Below are positions 54,031 through 62,842 of a DNA stretch of 64,000 bases, one piece after another. The translations under genes were made by a program, and so were the position numbers. The DNA is from Pantoea dispersa. GTDB taxonomy: Bacteria > Pseudomonadota > Gammaproteobacteria > Enterobacterales > Enterobacteriaceae. The notes beneath the pieces are model-generated. The model saw nothing but the letters and a program-made list of their open reading frames with translations. It had not been told where the DNA came from and made no database searches. Numbering within the stretch: position 1 is the stretch's first letter; every line of letters starts with the position of its first letter. The stretch spans positions 1,302,001 to 1,366,000 of the forward strand of contig NZ_SCKT01000001.1 in the NCBI RefSeq assembly GCF_014155765.1, read 5' to 3'.

Positions 54031-55617
54031 ATGATTCAAAGCAATATGGCCCCGATGGGCATGGCGGTGACGCCACATCACCTTGCCAGCGAAAGCGCAC
54101 TGGCGGTTCTGCGTGAAGGCGGCAACGCGCTGGAAGCCATGGTGGCCGCCGCGGCGACCATTGCGGTGGTCTACCCACACATGAATGGTCTCGGCGGCGA
54201 CGGCTTCTGGCTGGTGGTGCCGCCCGGTGGCGATCCGATTGCCATCGATGCCAGCGGCGCTGCCGGCTCGCTGGCGCACCCCGACTTCTATCACGGTGAG
54301 AGCCATATTCCGCATCGCGGCCCTAAAGCGGCACTGACGGTTGCCGGCACCGTCAGCGGCTGGCAGGAAGCGCTGACGCTGGCGCAGGAACTGGGCGCGA
54401 CGCCGCTGCCGCTGAGTCGTTTGCTGCGCGATGCGATTCGCTATGCGGCCGATGGCATTCCGGTCACCGCCTCGCAGGCGGCAGCGACGGCGGCAAAACA
54501 GCATGAGCTGCAACATCAGCCCGGTTTTGCCGCCACCTTTCTGCCTGATGGCGCACCGCCCACCGCCGGCAGTCGTTTTACCCAGCCGGCGCTGGCGCAG
54601 ACGCTGAGCGTGCTGAGCGAGCAAGGGCTGGAGAGCTTTTATCGCGGTGAGCTGGCGCACCATCTGGCGCGCGAAATGGGCGCGCTCGGCATGCCGATTA
54701 CGCTGGACGATTTACACCGGCAGCGTGCCCGGCGCTGCACGCCGCTGCACCTCGCGCACAGCGAAGGCGATATCTGGAACATGACGCCGCCAACGCAGGG
54801 GCTGGTATCGCTGGCGATCCTCGGGATCACCGATCGTCTGGCGATGGCCGACGCCAGTGAAGCACAGACGGTGCACCGCATCGTTGAAGCCACCAAACAG
54901 GCCTTTGCCCTGCGTGATCAACACATCACCGATCCGCGTCACATGGCGATTGATGTGCAGTCGCTGCTGAATGCCGATCATCTCGGCACGCTGGCCGCGC
55001 AGGTGCAGGACGATCGCGCCGCGCCCTGGGGCACCGGACGCGGACCGGGCGATACCGTGTGGATGGGGGTGATGGACAGCAGCGGCCTGGCGGTCTCCTT
55101 TATCCAGAGCATTTACCACGAATTTGGCAGCGGCGTCGTGCTGCCCGGCACCGGTATTACCTGGCAAAACCGTGGCGCGGCGTTCAGCCTGCAGCCGGAT
55201 CACCTGCTGACGCTGGCACCGGGCAAACAGCCGTTCCATACGCTCAATCCAGCGGCGGCACGTCTGAAAGATGGCCGCACGCTGGTGTACGGCTCAATGG
55301 GCGGTGATGGCCAGCCGCAAACCCAGGCGGCGATCTTTACCCGCTATGTCATTCAGGGCCAGCCGCTGCAGCAGGCGGTCAGCGCACCGCGCTGGCTGCT
55401 TGGCCGCACCTGGGGCCAATCCTCAGACTCCCTCAAGCTGGAGGCGCGCATCGCGCCTGAAACCGTGCAGCAACTGCGCGCGCTCGGTCATGAGGTCGAA
55501 CTGCTGGCGGAATACAGTGAAGTGGTGGGCCACGCCGGTGCCATCGTCAGACACAACAATGGCATGCTGGAAGGCGCGTTTGATCCGCGCAGCAACGGCA
55601 GCGCTGCCGGTTTTTAA
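54031..55617 (+). CDS. hpxW: Oxamate amidohydrolase proenzyme HpxW
   Basis: A 528-residue gamma-glutamyltransferase-family Ntn hydrolase. It is expected to cleave itself before the Thr in GPGDTVWMGVMDSSG, which becomes the nucleophile of the small subunit. The Klebsiella protein is an oxamate amidohydrolase. No signal peptide is seen, unlike periplasmic gamma-glutamyltransferases. The ATG at 54031 starts MIQSNMAPMGMAVTPHHLAS; the upstream extension lies in a repeat. The ribosome site is weak (GGGAA). Confidence 0.9.
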   Translation: MIQSNMAPMGMAVTPHHLASESALAVLREGGNALEAMVAAAATIAVVYPHMNGLGGDGFWLVVPPGGDPIAIDASGAAGSLAHPDFYHGESHIPHRGPKAALTVAGTVSGWQEALTLAQELGATPLPLSRLLRDAIRYAADGIPVTASQAAATAAKQHELQHQPGFAATFLPDGAPPTAGSRFTQPALAQTLSVLSEQGLESFYRGELAHHLAREMGALGMPITLDDLHRQRARRCTPLHLAHSEGDIWNMTPPTQGLVSLAILGITDRLAMADASEAQTVHRIVEATKQAFALRDQHITDPRHMAIDVQSLLNADHLGTLAAQVQDDRAAPWGTGRGPGDTVWMGVMDSSGLAVSFIQSIYHEFGSGVVLPGTGITWQNRGAAFSLQPDHLLTLAPGKQPFHTLNPAAARLKDGRTLVYGSMGGDGQPQTQAAIFTRYVIQGQPLQQAVSAPRWLLGRTWGQSSDSLKLEARIAPETVQQLRALGHEVELLAEYSEVVGHAGAIVRHNNGMLEGAFDPRSNGSAAGF

Positions 55618-55628
55618 CGGAGACAATC

Positions 55629-55814
55629 ATGAGTGCACAACCGGACTGGGCAACCTATATCGCCCAAATGGAACAGATTCTGGCGCTGGAGCTGGACGAC
55701 ACGCGCCGCGCCGAACTGCTGACGCAGTTTAACCGTATCGCCTCGATGGCGCAGCCGCTGATGGCGCTGCCGCTGGACGATCGCCTGGAAGTGGCGGGAG
55801 TGTTTCATCCATGA
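55629..55814 (+). CDS. hpxX: Small DUF4089 subunit HpxX
   Basis: A 61-residue helical protein (IAQMEQILALELDDTRRAEL, FNRIASMAQPLMALPLDDRL). This DUF4089 family includes AtzG, a GatC-like small subunit of amidases. Its stop overlaps the hpxY start as ATGA, so HpxX and HpxY are probably made as a complex. Confidence 0.88.
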   Translation: MSAQPDWATYIAQMEQILALELDDTRRAELLTQFNRIASMAQPLMALPLDDRLEVAGVFHP

Positions 55815-57208
55815 CGCTGGCAGCCTTATCGATTAGCCAGCTGCAGCAGGCACTGGCGCAGGGCGATCTCAGCGCGCGCGACATCGCACAGCAGACGCTG
55901 GCCGCCATTGAACAGCATAACCCGGCCATCAACGCCTGGACCGCCGTCACCGCGCAGCGCATGCTGCGGGAAGCCGATCGGCTGGATCAGCAGCGTCAGC
56001 GCGGTGAGCCGCTGCCGGCGCTGGCTGGCATTCCCTATGCGGTAAAAAACCTGTTTGACGTCGCCGGTCACAGCACGCTTGCCGGTGCCAGCCTGTTCAG
56101 CGAGCGGCCGGTGGCGCAGCAGGATGCGTGGGCGGTCTCTAAGCTGCAGCAGAGCGGCGCGCTGCTCTCCGGCATGCTGAATATGGACGCCTACGCTTAC
56201 GGCTTTACCACTGAGAACACCCATTATGGTGCCACCCGCAACCCGCGCGATCTGTCGCGCGTGGCCGGCGGCTCATCTGGCGGTTCCGCGGCAGCCGTCG
56301 CTGCCGGGCTGGTGCACTTTTCACTCGGCACCGACACCAACGGCTCGATTCGCGTGCCTGCTTCGCTGTGCGGCATTTTCGGCCTGAAACCTACCTTTGG
56401 TCGTCTGTCGCGCAGCGGCAGCCATCCGTTTGTCGCCAGCCTCGATCACATCGGTCCGTTTGCCCGCTCGGTGGAAGATTTGAGTCTGGTCTACGATGCG
56501 CTGCAGGGCGGCGACGCCAGCGATGCGTTTCAGGCGGCGCGGCCTGCGGAACCGGTCAGTGACAGGCTCTCTGCTGGCAGCGAAAAGCTGCGCAGCGCGG
56601 TGCTGGGCGGCTTTTTTGCTGACTGGTGCAGCGATGAGGCGCGCGCGGCGGTGGCGGTGGCGGCCAGTGCGCTCGGCGCGACAGAAGAAGTGACGCTGCC
56701 CCAGGCCGAACTGGCGCGCTCGGCCGCGTTTATCATGACCGCCGCAGAAGGCGGCAATCATTATCTGCCGGCGCTGCGCACCCAGCCAGAACGCTTTGAG
56801 CCGAATTCACGCGAACGCCTGCTGGCTGGCGCGATGCTGCCCGCCGCGTGGTATGTGCAGGCCCAGCGTTTCCGCCGTCACTTCCAGCAGCAGGTGCTGC
56901 CGCTGTTCGACCATTATGACGTGCTGATCGCGCCGGCGACGCCCTGTACCGCCACCCTCATCGGCCAGGAAACCATTCACATCAACGGTCAGGATTTGCC
57001 GACACGCGCCAGCATGGGCATGCTGACGCAGCCGATTTCGTTCCTCGGCCTGCCGGTGTGTAGCGTACCGCTGCTCACCGCCAGCGGTTTGCCGATTGGC
57101 CTGCAGCTGATTGCCGCGCCGTTTAACGAACAGCTGGCGCTGCGCGCCGCCTGGGCACTGCAGCAGCAGGGTGTGACGCTGCCACAAACCTCTTTTATGG
57201 ATGCCTGA
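55811..57208 (+). CDS. hpxY: Amidase HpxY (AtzE-like)
   Basis: A 465-residue amidase-signature enzyme. The Ser-cisSer-Lys triad is in IPYAVKNLFDVAG, RVAGGSSGGSAAAVAAGL and DTNGSIRVPAS. The closest pattern is AtzE, which pairs with AtzG as GatA does with GatC. In the hpx pathway it would hydrolyse a carbamoyl or amide group of an oxalurate-derived product; the exact substrate is not established. Confidence 0.9.
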   Translation: MTLAALSISQLQQALAQGDLSARDIAQQTLAAIEQHNPAINAWTAVTAQRMLREADRLDQQRQRGEPLPALAGIPYAVKNLFDVAGHSTLAGASLFSERPVAQQDAWAVSKLQQSGALLSGMLNMDAYAYGFTTENTHYGATRNPRDLSRVAGGSSGGSAAAVAAGLVHFSLGTDTNGSIRVPASLCGIFGLKPTFGRLSRSGSHPFVASLDHIGPFARSVEDLSLVYDALQGGDASDAFQAARPAEPVSDRLSAGSEKLRSAVLGGFFADWCSDEARAAVAVAASALGATEEVTLPQAELARSAAFIMTAAEGGNHYLPALRTQPERFEPNSRERLLAGAMLPAAWYVQAQRFRRHFQQQVLPLFDHYDVLIAPATPCTATLIGQETIHINGQDLPTRASMGMLTQPISFLGLPVCSVPLLTASGLPIGLQLIAAPFNEQLALRAAWALQQQGVTLPQTSFMDA

Positions 57209-57210
57209 AG

Positions 57211-57594
57211 ATGACACCTGAACATATCGATCGTCCGGCGATACTGGCTGAAGTCACCGCCGCGTTTTACCGCTACGAGCAGGCGCTGGTGAGCAATGAT
57301 GTCGCCGTGCTGGACGAGCTGTTCTGGCACGATGCGCGTACGGTGCGACTCGGTGCCGGAGAGAATCTGTACGGGATTGACGAAATTCGCGCCTTTCGCG
57401 CGGCGCGTCCGTCAAAGGGGCTCGATCGCACGCTGCGCAATACGGTGATCACCACCTTTGGCGATGACTATGCGGTGTGCAGCACCGAGTTCACCCGCGA
57501 GGGCGTGGAGAAGACTGGCCGTCAGCAGCAGACCTGGGTACGGCTGCCGTGCGGCTGGCGCATCGTGGCAGCGCAGGTGAGTTTGATGAGCTGA
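57211..57594 (+). CDS. hpxZ: SnoaL-like protein HpxZ (AtzH-like)
   Basis: A 127-residue protein of the cystatin-like/NTF2 (DUF3225) fold, with HDARTVRLGAGENLYGIDEI and FGDDYAVCSTEFTREG. AtzH-like members accompany AtzE-type amidases. It is 2 bp after hpxY, the last gene of hpxWXYZ. Confidence 0.87.
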   Translation: MTPEHIDRPAILAEVTAAFYRYEQALVSNDVAVLDELFWHDARTVRLGAGENLYGIDEIRAFRAARPSKGLDRTLRNTVITTFGDDYAVCSTEFTREGVEKTGRQQQTWVRLPCGWRIVAAQVSLMS

Positions 57595-57608
57595 CGCAGG
57601 CGCGAGTG

Positions 57609-57635
57609 TTGCCCTCTCCTGGCAAGAGAGGGCAA
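57609..57635. terminator. Hairpin between convergent hpxZ and hpxB
   Basis: TTGCCCTCTC and GAGAGGGCAA are perfect 10-bp arms around seven bases, between two convergent operons. There is no U-tract on either strand, so Rho-independent termination is uncertain. Confidence 0.5.
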
Positions 57636-57668
57636 AAACGACCTGATATCCGTGAAAGGTAAGGCCGC

Positions 57669-58622
57669 TTACGCAGCCGGATGCGTCTTCATCCAGTGAT
57701 CGGCAATCTGCTGACGCGTGCACACCCACACCTTTTCGTGCTGCTGAATATGGTCGAGGAAACGCTGCAGCGCGCGGAATTTCCCCGGACGCCCCAGCAG
57801 ACGGCAGTGCATGCCAATCGACATCATCTTCGGCGCCGTCGCGCCCTCTTCATACAGTACATCAAAGGTATCGCGCAGATAGGTATAGAACTGCTCGGCG
57901 GTGTTGAATCCCTGCGGCGTGGCGAAGCGCATATCGTTGCACTCCAGCGTATAGGGAATGATCAGATGCGGCTTCACCGTGCCGTCCTGACAGGTGACCT
58001 GCGTCCAGAACGGCAGATCGTCACCGTAGTAATCGCTGTCGTAGCTGAAGCCGCCCTGCTCGACCACCAGCCGCCGCGTATTGGGGCTGTCGCGCCCGGT
58101 ATACCAGCCGGTGGGTGCTTTACCGAATAGCTCGGTGAGCACGTCCACTGCCTGCTGCATGTGCTGACGCTCGGTTTTGGCATCCATCCCCTGATAGTGA
58201 ATCCAGCGCCAGCCGTGGCTGACCACATCGTAATCGGCGGCTTTGATGGCCTCGACAATCTGCGGGTGCCGCGCCAGCGCCATCGCGACGCCAAAGATGG
58301 TCAGCGGCAGGCCGCGCTGCTGAAACTCCTGATGGATGCGCCAGAAACCGGCACGCGATCCGTACTCATACAGGGAATCCATCGACATGTGGCGATCGGC
58401 ATAGCTGGCGGCACCGATGATGTCGGAGAGAAACTGCTCAGAGCCCGCGTCGCCGTGCAGCACATTGTTTTCAGCGCCCTCTTCATAGTTGAGCACGAAC
58501 TGCACCGCCACCCGCGCCTCACCCGGCCACTGCGCGTGCGGCGGCTGGCCCGCATAGCCAATCAGATCGCGCGGATAGTTTTTGTTGAAGCTGTACTCTT
58601 TCTTTTCAGATACATCACTCAT
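57669..58622 (-). CDS. hpxB: Allantoinase (PuuE type) HpxB
   Basis: A 317-residue enzyme of the polysaccharide-deacetylase/NodB fold that opens allantoin to allantoate. YPRDLIGYAGQPPHAQWP, NYEEGAENN and VSHGWRWIHYQGMD are PuuE signatures. This type needs no bound metal, in contrast to the amidohydrolase-type allantoinases. The start at 58622 has AGGA upstream; a start 6 codons earlier is possible. Third gene of hpxSAB. Confidence 0.92.
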   Translation of the reverse strand: MSDVSEKKEYSFNKNYPRDLIGYAGQPPHAQWPGEARVAVQFVLNYEEGAENNVLHGDAGSEQFLSDIIGAASYADRHMSMDSLYEYGSRAGFWRIHQEFQQRGLPLTIFGVAMALARHPQIVEAIKAADYDVVSHGWRWIHYQGMDAKTERQHMQQAVDVLTELFGKAPTGWYTGRDSPNTRRLVVEQGGFSYDSDYYGDDLPFWTQVTCQDGTVKPHLIIPYTLECNDMRFATPQGFNTAEQFYTYLRDTFDVLYEEGATAPKMMSIGMHCRLLGRPGKFRALQRFLDHIQQHEKVWVCTRQQIADHWMKTHPAA

Positions 58623-58657
58623 TCTGCAAGTTCCTGTCATCAGTCCTCAACCAGCCC

Positions 58658-59389
58658 TTAGTTTAGGTGCTGAAATGCCGCGCTGAGCGGTTTTTTAATC
58701 GGGTAAGCCAGATCGCCGTGTTTGCTGGTACCAAAGCCCAGCGCCAGTAATGACTCGACCATTTTCACCGCCGCACTGACGCCATCAATCACCGGCAGGC
58801 CCAGCTCTTTAGTCAGATCCTGCGCCAGCGACGCCATGCCGCCGCAGCCCAGCACAATCGCCCCGCTGCCATCTTCACGTTTCGCCTGCAGGCAGCGCTC
58901 GCGCACTTTCTCCTGCGCGACGCCGCTGCCGTCTTCAAGCGCCAGCACCGGCAGATCAATAGCGTGCAGCGCGGCACAGTGATGGCTGAATCCGTACTGC
59001 TGCAGCAGATGGCGGGCGATCACCAGCGTGCGCGGCAGCGTGGTGACAATCGAAAAGCGCGTCGCCACCAGCGTCGCGGTGTGCATCGCCGCTTCGGCAA
59101 TGCCAATCACCGGTCCGCTCGCCAGTTCGCGCGCCGCCAGCAGTCCCGGATCGCCAAAGCAGGCGATGATATGGCCGCTGACGCCCTGCTCTTTGCCGCG
59201 TTTTACCTGTTCCAGCACGCCCACCGCGGCAATCGCTTCATCAAAGTGTCCTTCAATGGAGGGCACGCCCTCGCTCGGGCACACCGCCACAATCTCCGTG
59301 CCAGGTGCGGCCACGGCGCGCGCCGCTGCACCGATGGTCGCCGTCATGGCGGCGCTGGTATTCGGGTTGATCACCTGGATCAGGCTCAT
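58658..59389 (-). CDS. hpxA: Allantoin racemase HpxA
   Basis: A 243-residue Asp/Glu/hydantoin racemase-family protein that interconverts R- and S-allantoin. The start LIQVINPNTSAAMTATIG and the two catalytic Cys regions (HIIACFGDPGL and IVLGCGGMASL) are visible. Its start overlaps the hpxS stop as ATGA. Confidence 0.92.
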   Translation of the reverse strand: MSLIQVINPNTSAAMTATIGAAARAVAAPGTEIVAVCPSEGVPSIEGHFDEAIAAVGVLEQVKRGKEQGVSGHIIACFGDPGLLAARELASGPVIGIAEAAMHTATLVATRFSIVTTLPRTLVIARHLLQQYGFSHHCAALHAIDLPVLALEDGSGVAQEKVRERCLQAKREDGSGAIVLGCGGMASLAQDLTKELGLPVIDGVSAAVKMVESLLALGFGTSKHGDLAYPIKKPLSAAFQHLN

Positions 59390-60108
59390 GATGCCGCTCC
59401 TTTATGACCGGCAAATAACCGGGTGAAATCAGGCAGGGTTTCGCCGCTGCGTTCAAAGTGCAGGCTGGCGACGATATGTTCGAAGTGATGCTGCAGCGCC
59501 GTAGTTAACGCCGGCAGATCTTTTTGCCGCAGCAGATCCACCAGCCGATCGTGATGATCGCAACGACAGCCGCGCTGCCACGGTGCACCGTAAGCGGCGA
59601 TCACCAGCGAGGAGCGCTGCGTCAGGCGCGTCACCATGTCAGTCAGCACCTGGTTGCCGGAAATCGCCTGCAGCTGGATATGAAAAGCCGCAGACAGACG
59701 GATGGCAGCGGCTCCGTCGTGCTGCTGGTGCGCCTGCTGCTCGTCGGCAATTAAGCCACTCAGCGCGGCGAGATGCGGCGGCTGCAGATGCGCCAGCACC
59801 GCCGGCAGATTGGCACACTCCAGCAGGCTGCGCGTGGCGAAGATGTCGCGCGCTTCCTCCACGCCCGGCGTCGCCACCTGTGCACCACGTCTGGGCGACA
59901 GGGTGATCATTTGCACCGCCGCGAGGCGCTGCAGCACCTTACGAATGCCGGTGCGGCTGACGCCAAACACCTCCGACAGCGCCTCTTCCGGCAATTTGCT
60001 GCCCGGCGGCAGCTGGTGCTCCACGATGGCGTTCAGCAACGCCTGATAGATAGGTTCGTCTCTGTCATTCAGATCGGCAGCCGTTTTCTGGCCTGTTTCA
60101 CTCTTCAT
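59386..60108 (-). CDS. hpxS: GntR-family regulator HpxS
   Basis: A 240-residue FCD-type GntR regulator. The winged helix is YQALLNAIVEHQLPPGSKLP then SRTGIRKVLQRLAAVQMITL; the C-terminal FCD domain has the metal-binding His pattern ending in HHDRLVDLL and HHFEHI. It starts hpxSAB and is divergent from hpxC, with two TATAC-centred operators between them. The start at 60108 has GGAG six bases upstream. Confidence 0.92.
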   Translation of the reverse strand: MKSETGQKTAADLNDRDEPIYQALLNAIVEHQLPPGSKLPEEALSEVFGVSRTGIRKVLQRLAAVQMITLSPRRGAQVATPGVEEARDIFATRSLLECANLPAVLAHLQPPHLAALSGLIADEQQAHQQHDGAAAIRLSAAFHIQLQAISGNQVLTDMVTRLTQRSSLVIAAYGAPWQRGCRCDHHDRLVDLLRQKDLPALTTALQHHFEHIVASLHFERSGETLPDFTRLFAGHKGAAS

Positions 60109-60141
60109 TACCCGCTCCGGCAAGTGACTGTATGCAGACAT

Positions 60142-60149
60142 CGTATACG
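60142..60149. promoter_or_regulatory. HpxS operator, promoter-distal copy
   Basis: CGTATACG is a perfect palindrome sharing the GTATAC core with the site at 60163. The centres are 22 bp apart. A weaker copy, CTGTATGCAG, is at 60128-60137. Confidence 0.5.
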
Positions 60150-60162
60150 TGAAATTCATTTT

Positions 60163-60172
60163 TTGTATACAA
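60163..60172. promoter_or_regulatory. HpxS operator, main copy
   Basis: TTGTATACAA is a perfect 10-bp palindrome of the type bound by FCD-GntR regulators. It lies between hpxS and hpxC, about 80 bp upstream of the hpxC start. Confidence 0.65.
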
Positions 60173-60252
60173 GAAATCAATTCTGGCCTGGATCCTGCAA
60201 TACCGTTTCACGCTGTCATTATTTTTCCATGAAGTTAAGAGGAGCAGGTTTC

Positions 60253-61746
60253 ATGCCAAATCATTCTGAAGTGACCTCTGCGGTGGCCTCTGAAGCCAAC
60301 GCCCATTACAGCCCGCGTCTGTGTAACGACGACCTGGCGCCGACCCGCAACCAGAACTGGTCGTGGTACAACATTTTTTCGTTCTGGATGTCGGACGTGC
60401 ACAGCATGGGCGGCTATGTGGTGGCGGCCAGCTTCTTCACCCTCGGTCTGGCCAGCTGGCAGGTGCTGCTGTGTCTGCTGGTGGGAATTTGTATCGTGCA
60501 GCTGTGCGCTAACCTGGTGGCGAAGCCGAGCCAGATGGCCGGCGTGCCTTATGCGGTGATTTCGCGTCAGGCATTTGGCGTGTTCGGGGCCAACATCCCG
60601 GCGGTGATCCGCGGGTTGATCGCCTTCGCCTGGTACGGTATTCAGACCTATCTGGCGGCGAATGCGCTGATGCTGGTGCTGCTGAAGTTCTATCCGTCGT
60701 TAAGCAGCATGACGCAGAGCAGCTGGCTCGGCCTGTCGCAGCTTGGCTGGTGCTGTTTCGGCGTCATGTGGCTGCTGCAGGCAATGGTGTTCTGGCACGG
60801 CATGAGCGCGATTAAACGCTTTATCGATATCGCCGGTCCGGCGGTGTACGTGGTGATGGTGGCGCTGGCGGGCTGGATTGTATACAAAACCGGTTTTGAC
60901 GGTATCTCCTTCACCCTCGCCAGTAAATCACTGAGCGCGGGCGAGCAAACCTGGCAGATGATTACCGCGACCGCGCTGGTGGTCTCTTATTTCTCCGGTC
61001 CGCTGCTCAACTTTGGTGACTTCTCGCGTTACGGCAAAAGCATGGGTGAGATCCGCCGCGGCAACCGCTGGGGCCTGCCGTTCAACTTCCTGCTGTTTTC
61101 GATTGTGACCGTGGTCATTGTCTCGGGTACTCAGTCGCTGTTTGGCAAAATGATCACCGACCCGATCGAAACCGTGAGCATGGTAGGTAACGATGTGGCG
61201 GTCGCTATCGGGCTGCTGACTATGATTACCGCCACCATCGGCATCAATATCGTGGCGAACTTCGTTTCGCCAGCGTTTGATTTCTCTAACTGCTCACCGC
61301 AGAAGATCAGCTTCCGCGCCGGTGGCATGATTGCCGCCGTGGGTTCAGTGCTGTTGACGCCGTGGAATCTGTTCCAGTCGCCGGAGCTGATTCACTACAC
61401 GCTGGATGTGCTGGGATCGTTTATCGGGCCGCTGTTTGGCATTCTGATCGCCGATTTCTACCTGATCAAACGCAGCAAGGTATACGTTGATGACCTGTTC
61501 AACGATACGCCAAAAGGCCGTTACTGGTATCGCGGCGGTTTCAATCCGAAAGCGATTGCTGCACTGCTGCCTTCCGTCGGCATTTGTCTGGTGATTAGCT
61601 TTATTCCGTCCCTGCACGCGGTGGCGAACTTCAGCTGGTTCATCGGCGTGGCGCTGGGCGCTGGCTGCTACCGCTGGCTGGCGCGCGCTGAACGTGAAGT
61701 GCCGCAAGCCACCTATCGTGCGGAAGTGGCGGTACAGAAGGATTAA
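60253..61746 (+). CDS. hpxC: Allantoin permease HpxC
   Basis: A 497-residue NCS1-family transporter (cytosine/purine/allantoin type) with about 12 membrane segments. NQNWSWYNIFSFWMSDVHSM, FGVFGANIPAVIRGLIAFAW and NFGDFSRYGKSM are family motifs. The ATG at 60253 has GAGGAG about eight bases upstream. Divergent from hpxSAB, sharing the GntR-type operators. Imports allantoin across the inner membrane. Confidence 0.93.
   Translation: MPNHSEVTSAVASEANAHYSPRLCNDDLAPTRNQNWSWYNIFSFWMSDVHSMGGYVVAASFFTLGLASWQVLLCLLVGICIVQLCANLVAKPSQMAGVPYAVISRQAFGVFGANIPAVIRGLIAFAWYGIQTYLAANALMLVLLKFYPSLSSMTQSSWLGLSQLGWCCFGVMWLLQAMVFWHGMSAIKRFIDIAGPAVYVVMVALAGWIVYKTGFDGISFTLASKSLSAGEQTWQMITATALVVSYFSGPLLNFGDFSRYGKSMGEIRRGNRWGLPFNFLLFSIVTVVIVSGTQSLFGKMITDPIETVSMVGNDVAVAIGLLTMITATIGINIVANFVSPAFDFSNCSPQKISFRAGGMIAAVGSVLLTPWNLFQSPELIHYTLDVLGSFIGPLFGILIADFYLIKRSKVYVDDLFNDTPKGRYWYRGGFNPKAIAALLPSVGICLVISFIPSLHAVANFSWFIGVALGAGCYRWLARAEREVPQATYRAEVAVQKD
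60878..60887. promoter_or_regulatory. Intragenic copy of the HpxS operator motif
   Basis: A second exact TTGTATACAA lies inside hpxC (near codon 209), about 715 bp from the promoter-proximal copy. It encodes part of IVYK, so it may be chance or a looping site. Confidence 0.3.
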
Positions 61747-61755
61747 TGCGCTGAC

Positions 61756-61775
61756 GGTCGCCATGAATGGCGACC
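61756..61775. repeat. Palindromic repeat, family 2 (copy 2)
   Basis: GGTCGCCATGAATGGCGACC, a variant of the palindrome at 7922-7941, directly downstream of the hpxC stop. It may act as a transcript-end hairpin. Confidence 0.7.
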
Positions 61776-61802
61776 GTACGCCAGATGGGTATGATTTAGA
61801 AA

Positions 61803-61838
61803 AGCAAAAAGCCGATGCATTGCTGCATCGGCTTCTTT
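61803..61838 (-). terminator. Terminator of tRNA-Asp
   Basis: AGCCGATGCA and TGCATCGGCT pair around four bases. On the minus strand the stem is followed by TTTTT, which ends the tRNA transcript. On the plus side TTCTTT could also stop hpxC. Confidence 0.88.
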
Positions 61839-61846
61839 AAAGAGAT

Positions 61847-61923
61847 TGGCGGAACGGACGGGGCTCGAACCCGCGACCCCCTGCGTGACAGGCAGGTATT
61901 CTAACCAACTGAACTACCGCTCC
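61847..61923 (-). tRNA. aspV: tRNA-Asp (anticodon GTC)
   Basis: A 77-nt cloverleaf with encoded CCA. The acceptor arm GGAGCGG, anticodon loop CTGTCAC (GUC), T arm GCGGGTTCGAGCCCCGT and end CCGCCA are nearly identical to E. coli tRNA-Asp. It follows dnaQ's neighbourhood as aspV does in E. coli. The katG-hpx block lies on its 3' side. Confidence 0.97.
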
Positions 61924-62057
61924 GCGCTTTGTTCCCCGTCGGGAACGAGGCGCATATTAATGGCAGCCTCATCCCTCGTCAACGCTTTTTGCAGGGGAAT
62001 CTCTCGTTTGCCGCTTTTTTCAGCTTAACGACGCTTTTCCACGCAAAATCAGCGGCT

Positions 62058-62789
62058 TCAGGCGCGCCACAGGCAGCTGCCGCCCTTCTTTTGCACCAGA
62101 TCGAGCCGGCTCTCATGCGCCATTATTTCTTCATCGCTGGCGCTAACCACGCGCAGGCCGGCGCCCGGACGAACGATGCGCTGTATATGCTCGCCTGCCA
62201 CCTGATTGCTCTGCTCGCCTTCCATCGAAAACGCCAGCGAGGTCTGGCCGCCGGTCATGGTGAGGAACACTTCGGCCAGAATCTCGGCATCAAGCAAAGC
62301 GCCGTGCAGCGTACGTTTGCTGTTGTCGATCTCGAAACGGTTACACAGCGCATCCAGGCTGTTGCGTTTGCCCGGAAACATTTTACGCGCCATCGCCAGG
62401 CTATCGGTGATCTGACAGAAGGTTTCTGTCTTGCCGATGTCACGCTGCAGCATGGCAAATTCGTAATCCATAAAGCCGATGTCGAACGAAGCGTTATGAA
62501 TCACCAGCTCCGCGCCGCGAATATAATCGAGGAATTCGTCGGCGATTTGCGCAAAGGTCGGTTTATCGGCGAGGAATTCATCGGCAATACCGTGTACGCC
62601 GAACGCTTCCGGATCCACCAGCCGATCGGGCTTGAGATACATATGGAAGTTGTTGCCGGTCAGGCGACGGTTGATCACCTCAACCGCACCGATTTCAATG
62701 ATGCGATGTCCTTCGTAATGCACCCCGATCATGTTCATGCCGGTGGTTTCGGTATCGAGGACGATCTGGCGGTTATTTGCAGTGCTCAT
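62058..62789 (-). CDS. dnaQ: DNA polymerase III epsilon subunit
   Basis: The 243-residue proofreading 3'-5' exonuclease of the replicative polymerase. Exo motifs are VLDTETTGMN, HNASFDIGFMDYE and HGALLDAEILAEV; the C-terminal part binds the alpha subunit. Divergent from rnhA with 53 bp between starts, as in E. coli. Confidence 0.98.
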   Translation of the reverse strand: MSTANNRQIVLDTETTGMNMIGVHYEGHRIIEIGAVEVINRRLTGNNFHMYLKPDRLVDPEAFGVHGIADEFLADKPTFAQIADEFLDYIRGAELVIHNASFDIGFMDYEFAMLQRDIGKTETFCQITDSLAMARKMFPGKRNSLDALCNRFEIDNSKRTLHGALLDAEILAEVFLTMTGGQTSLAFSMEGEQSNQVAGEHIQRIVRPGAGLRVVSASDEEIMAHESRLDLVQKKGGSCLWRA

Positions 62790-62842
62790 AGGACTCGTTT
62801 TATGTCAGACTTGACGTTTTGTCAGAAGGAAGTCTACCAGAG

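Noticed and set aside
52999-54663. 554-residue fusion reading through hpxU upstream
   Set aside because: The N-terminal half is antisense to hpxW; the RpiR domain starts at the Met at 53838/53841 with a ribosome site.
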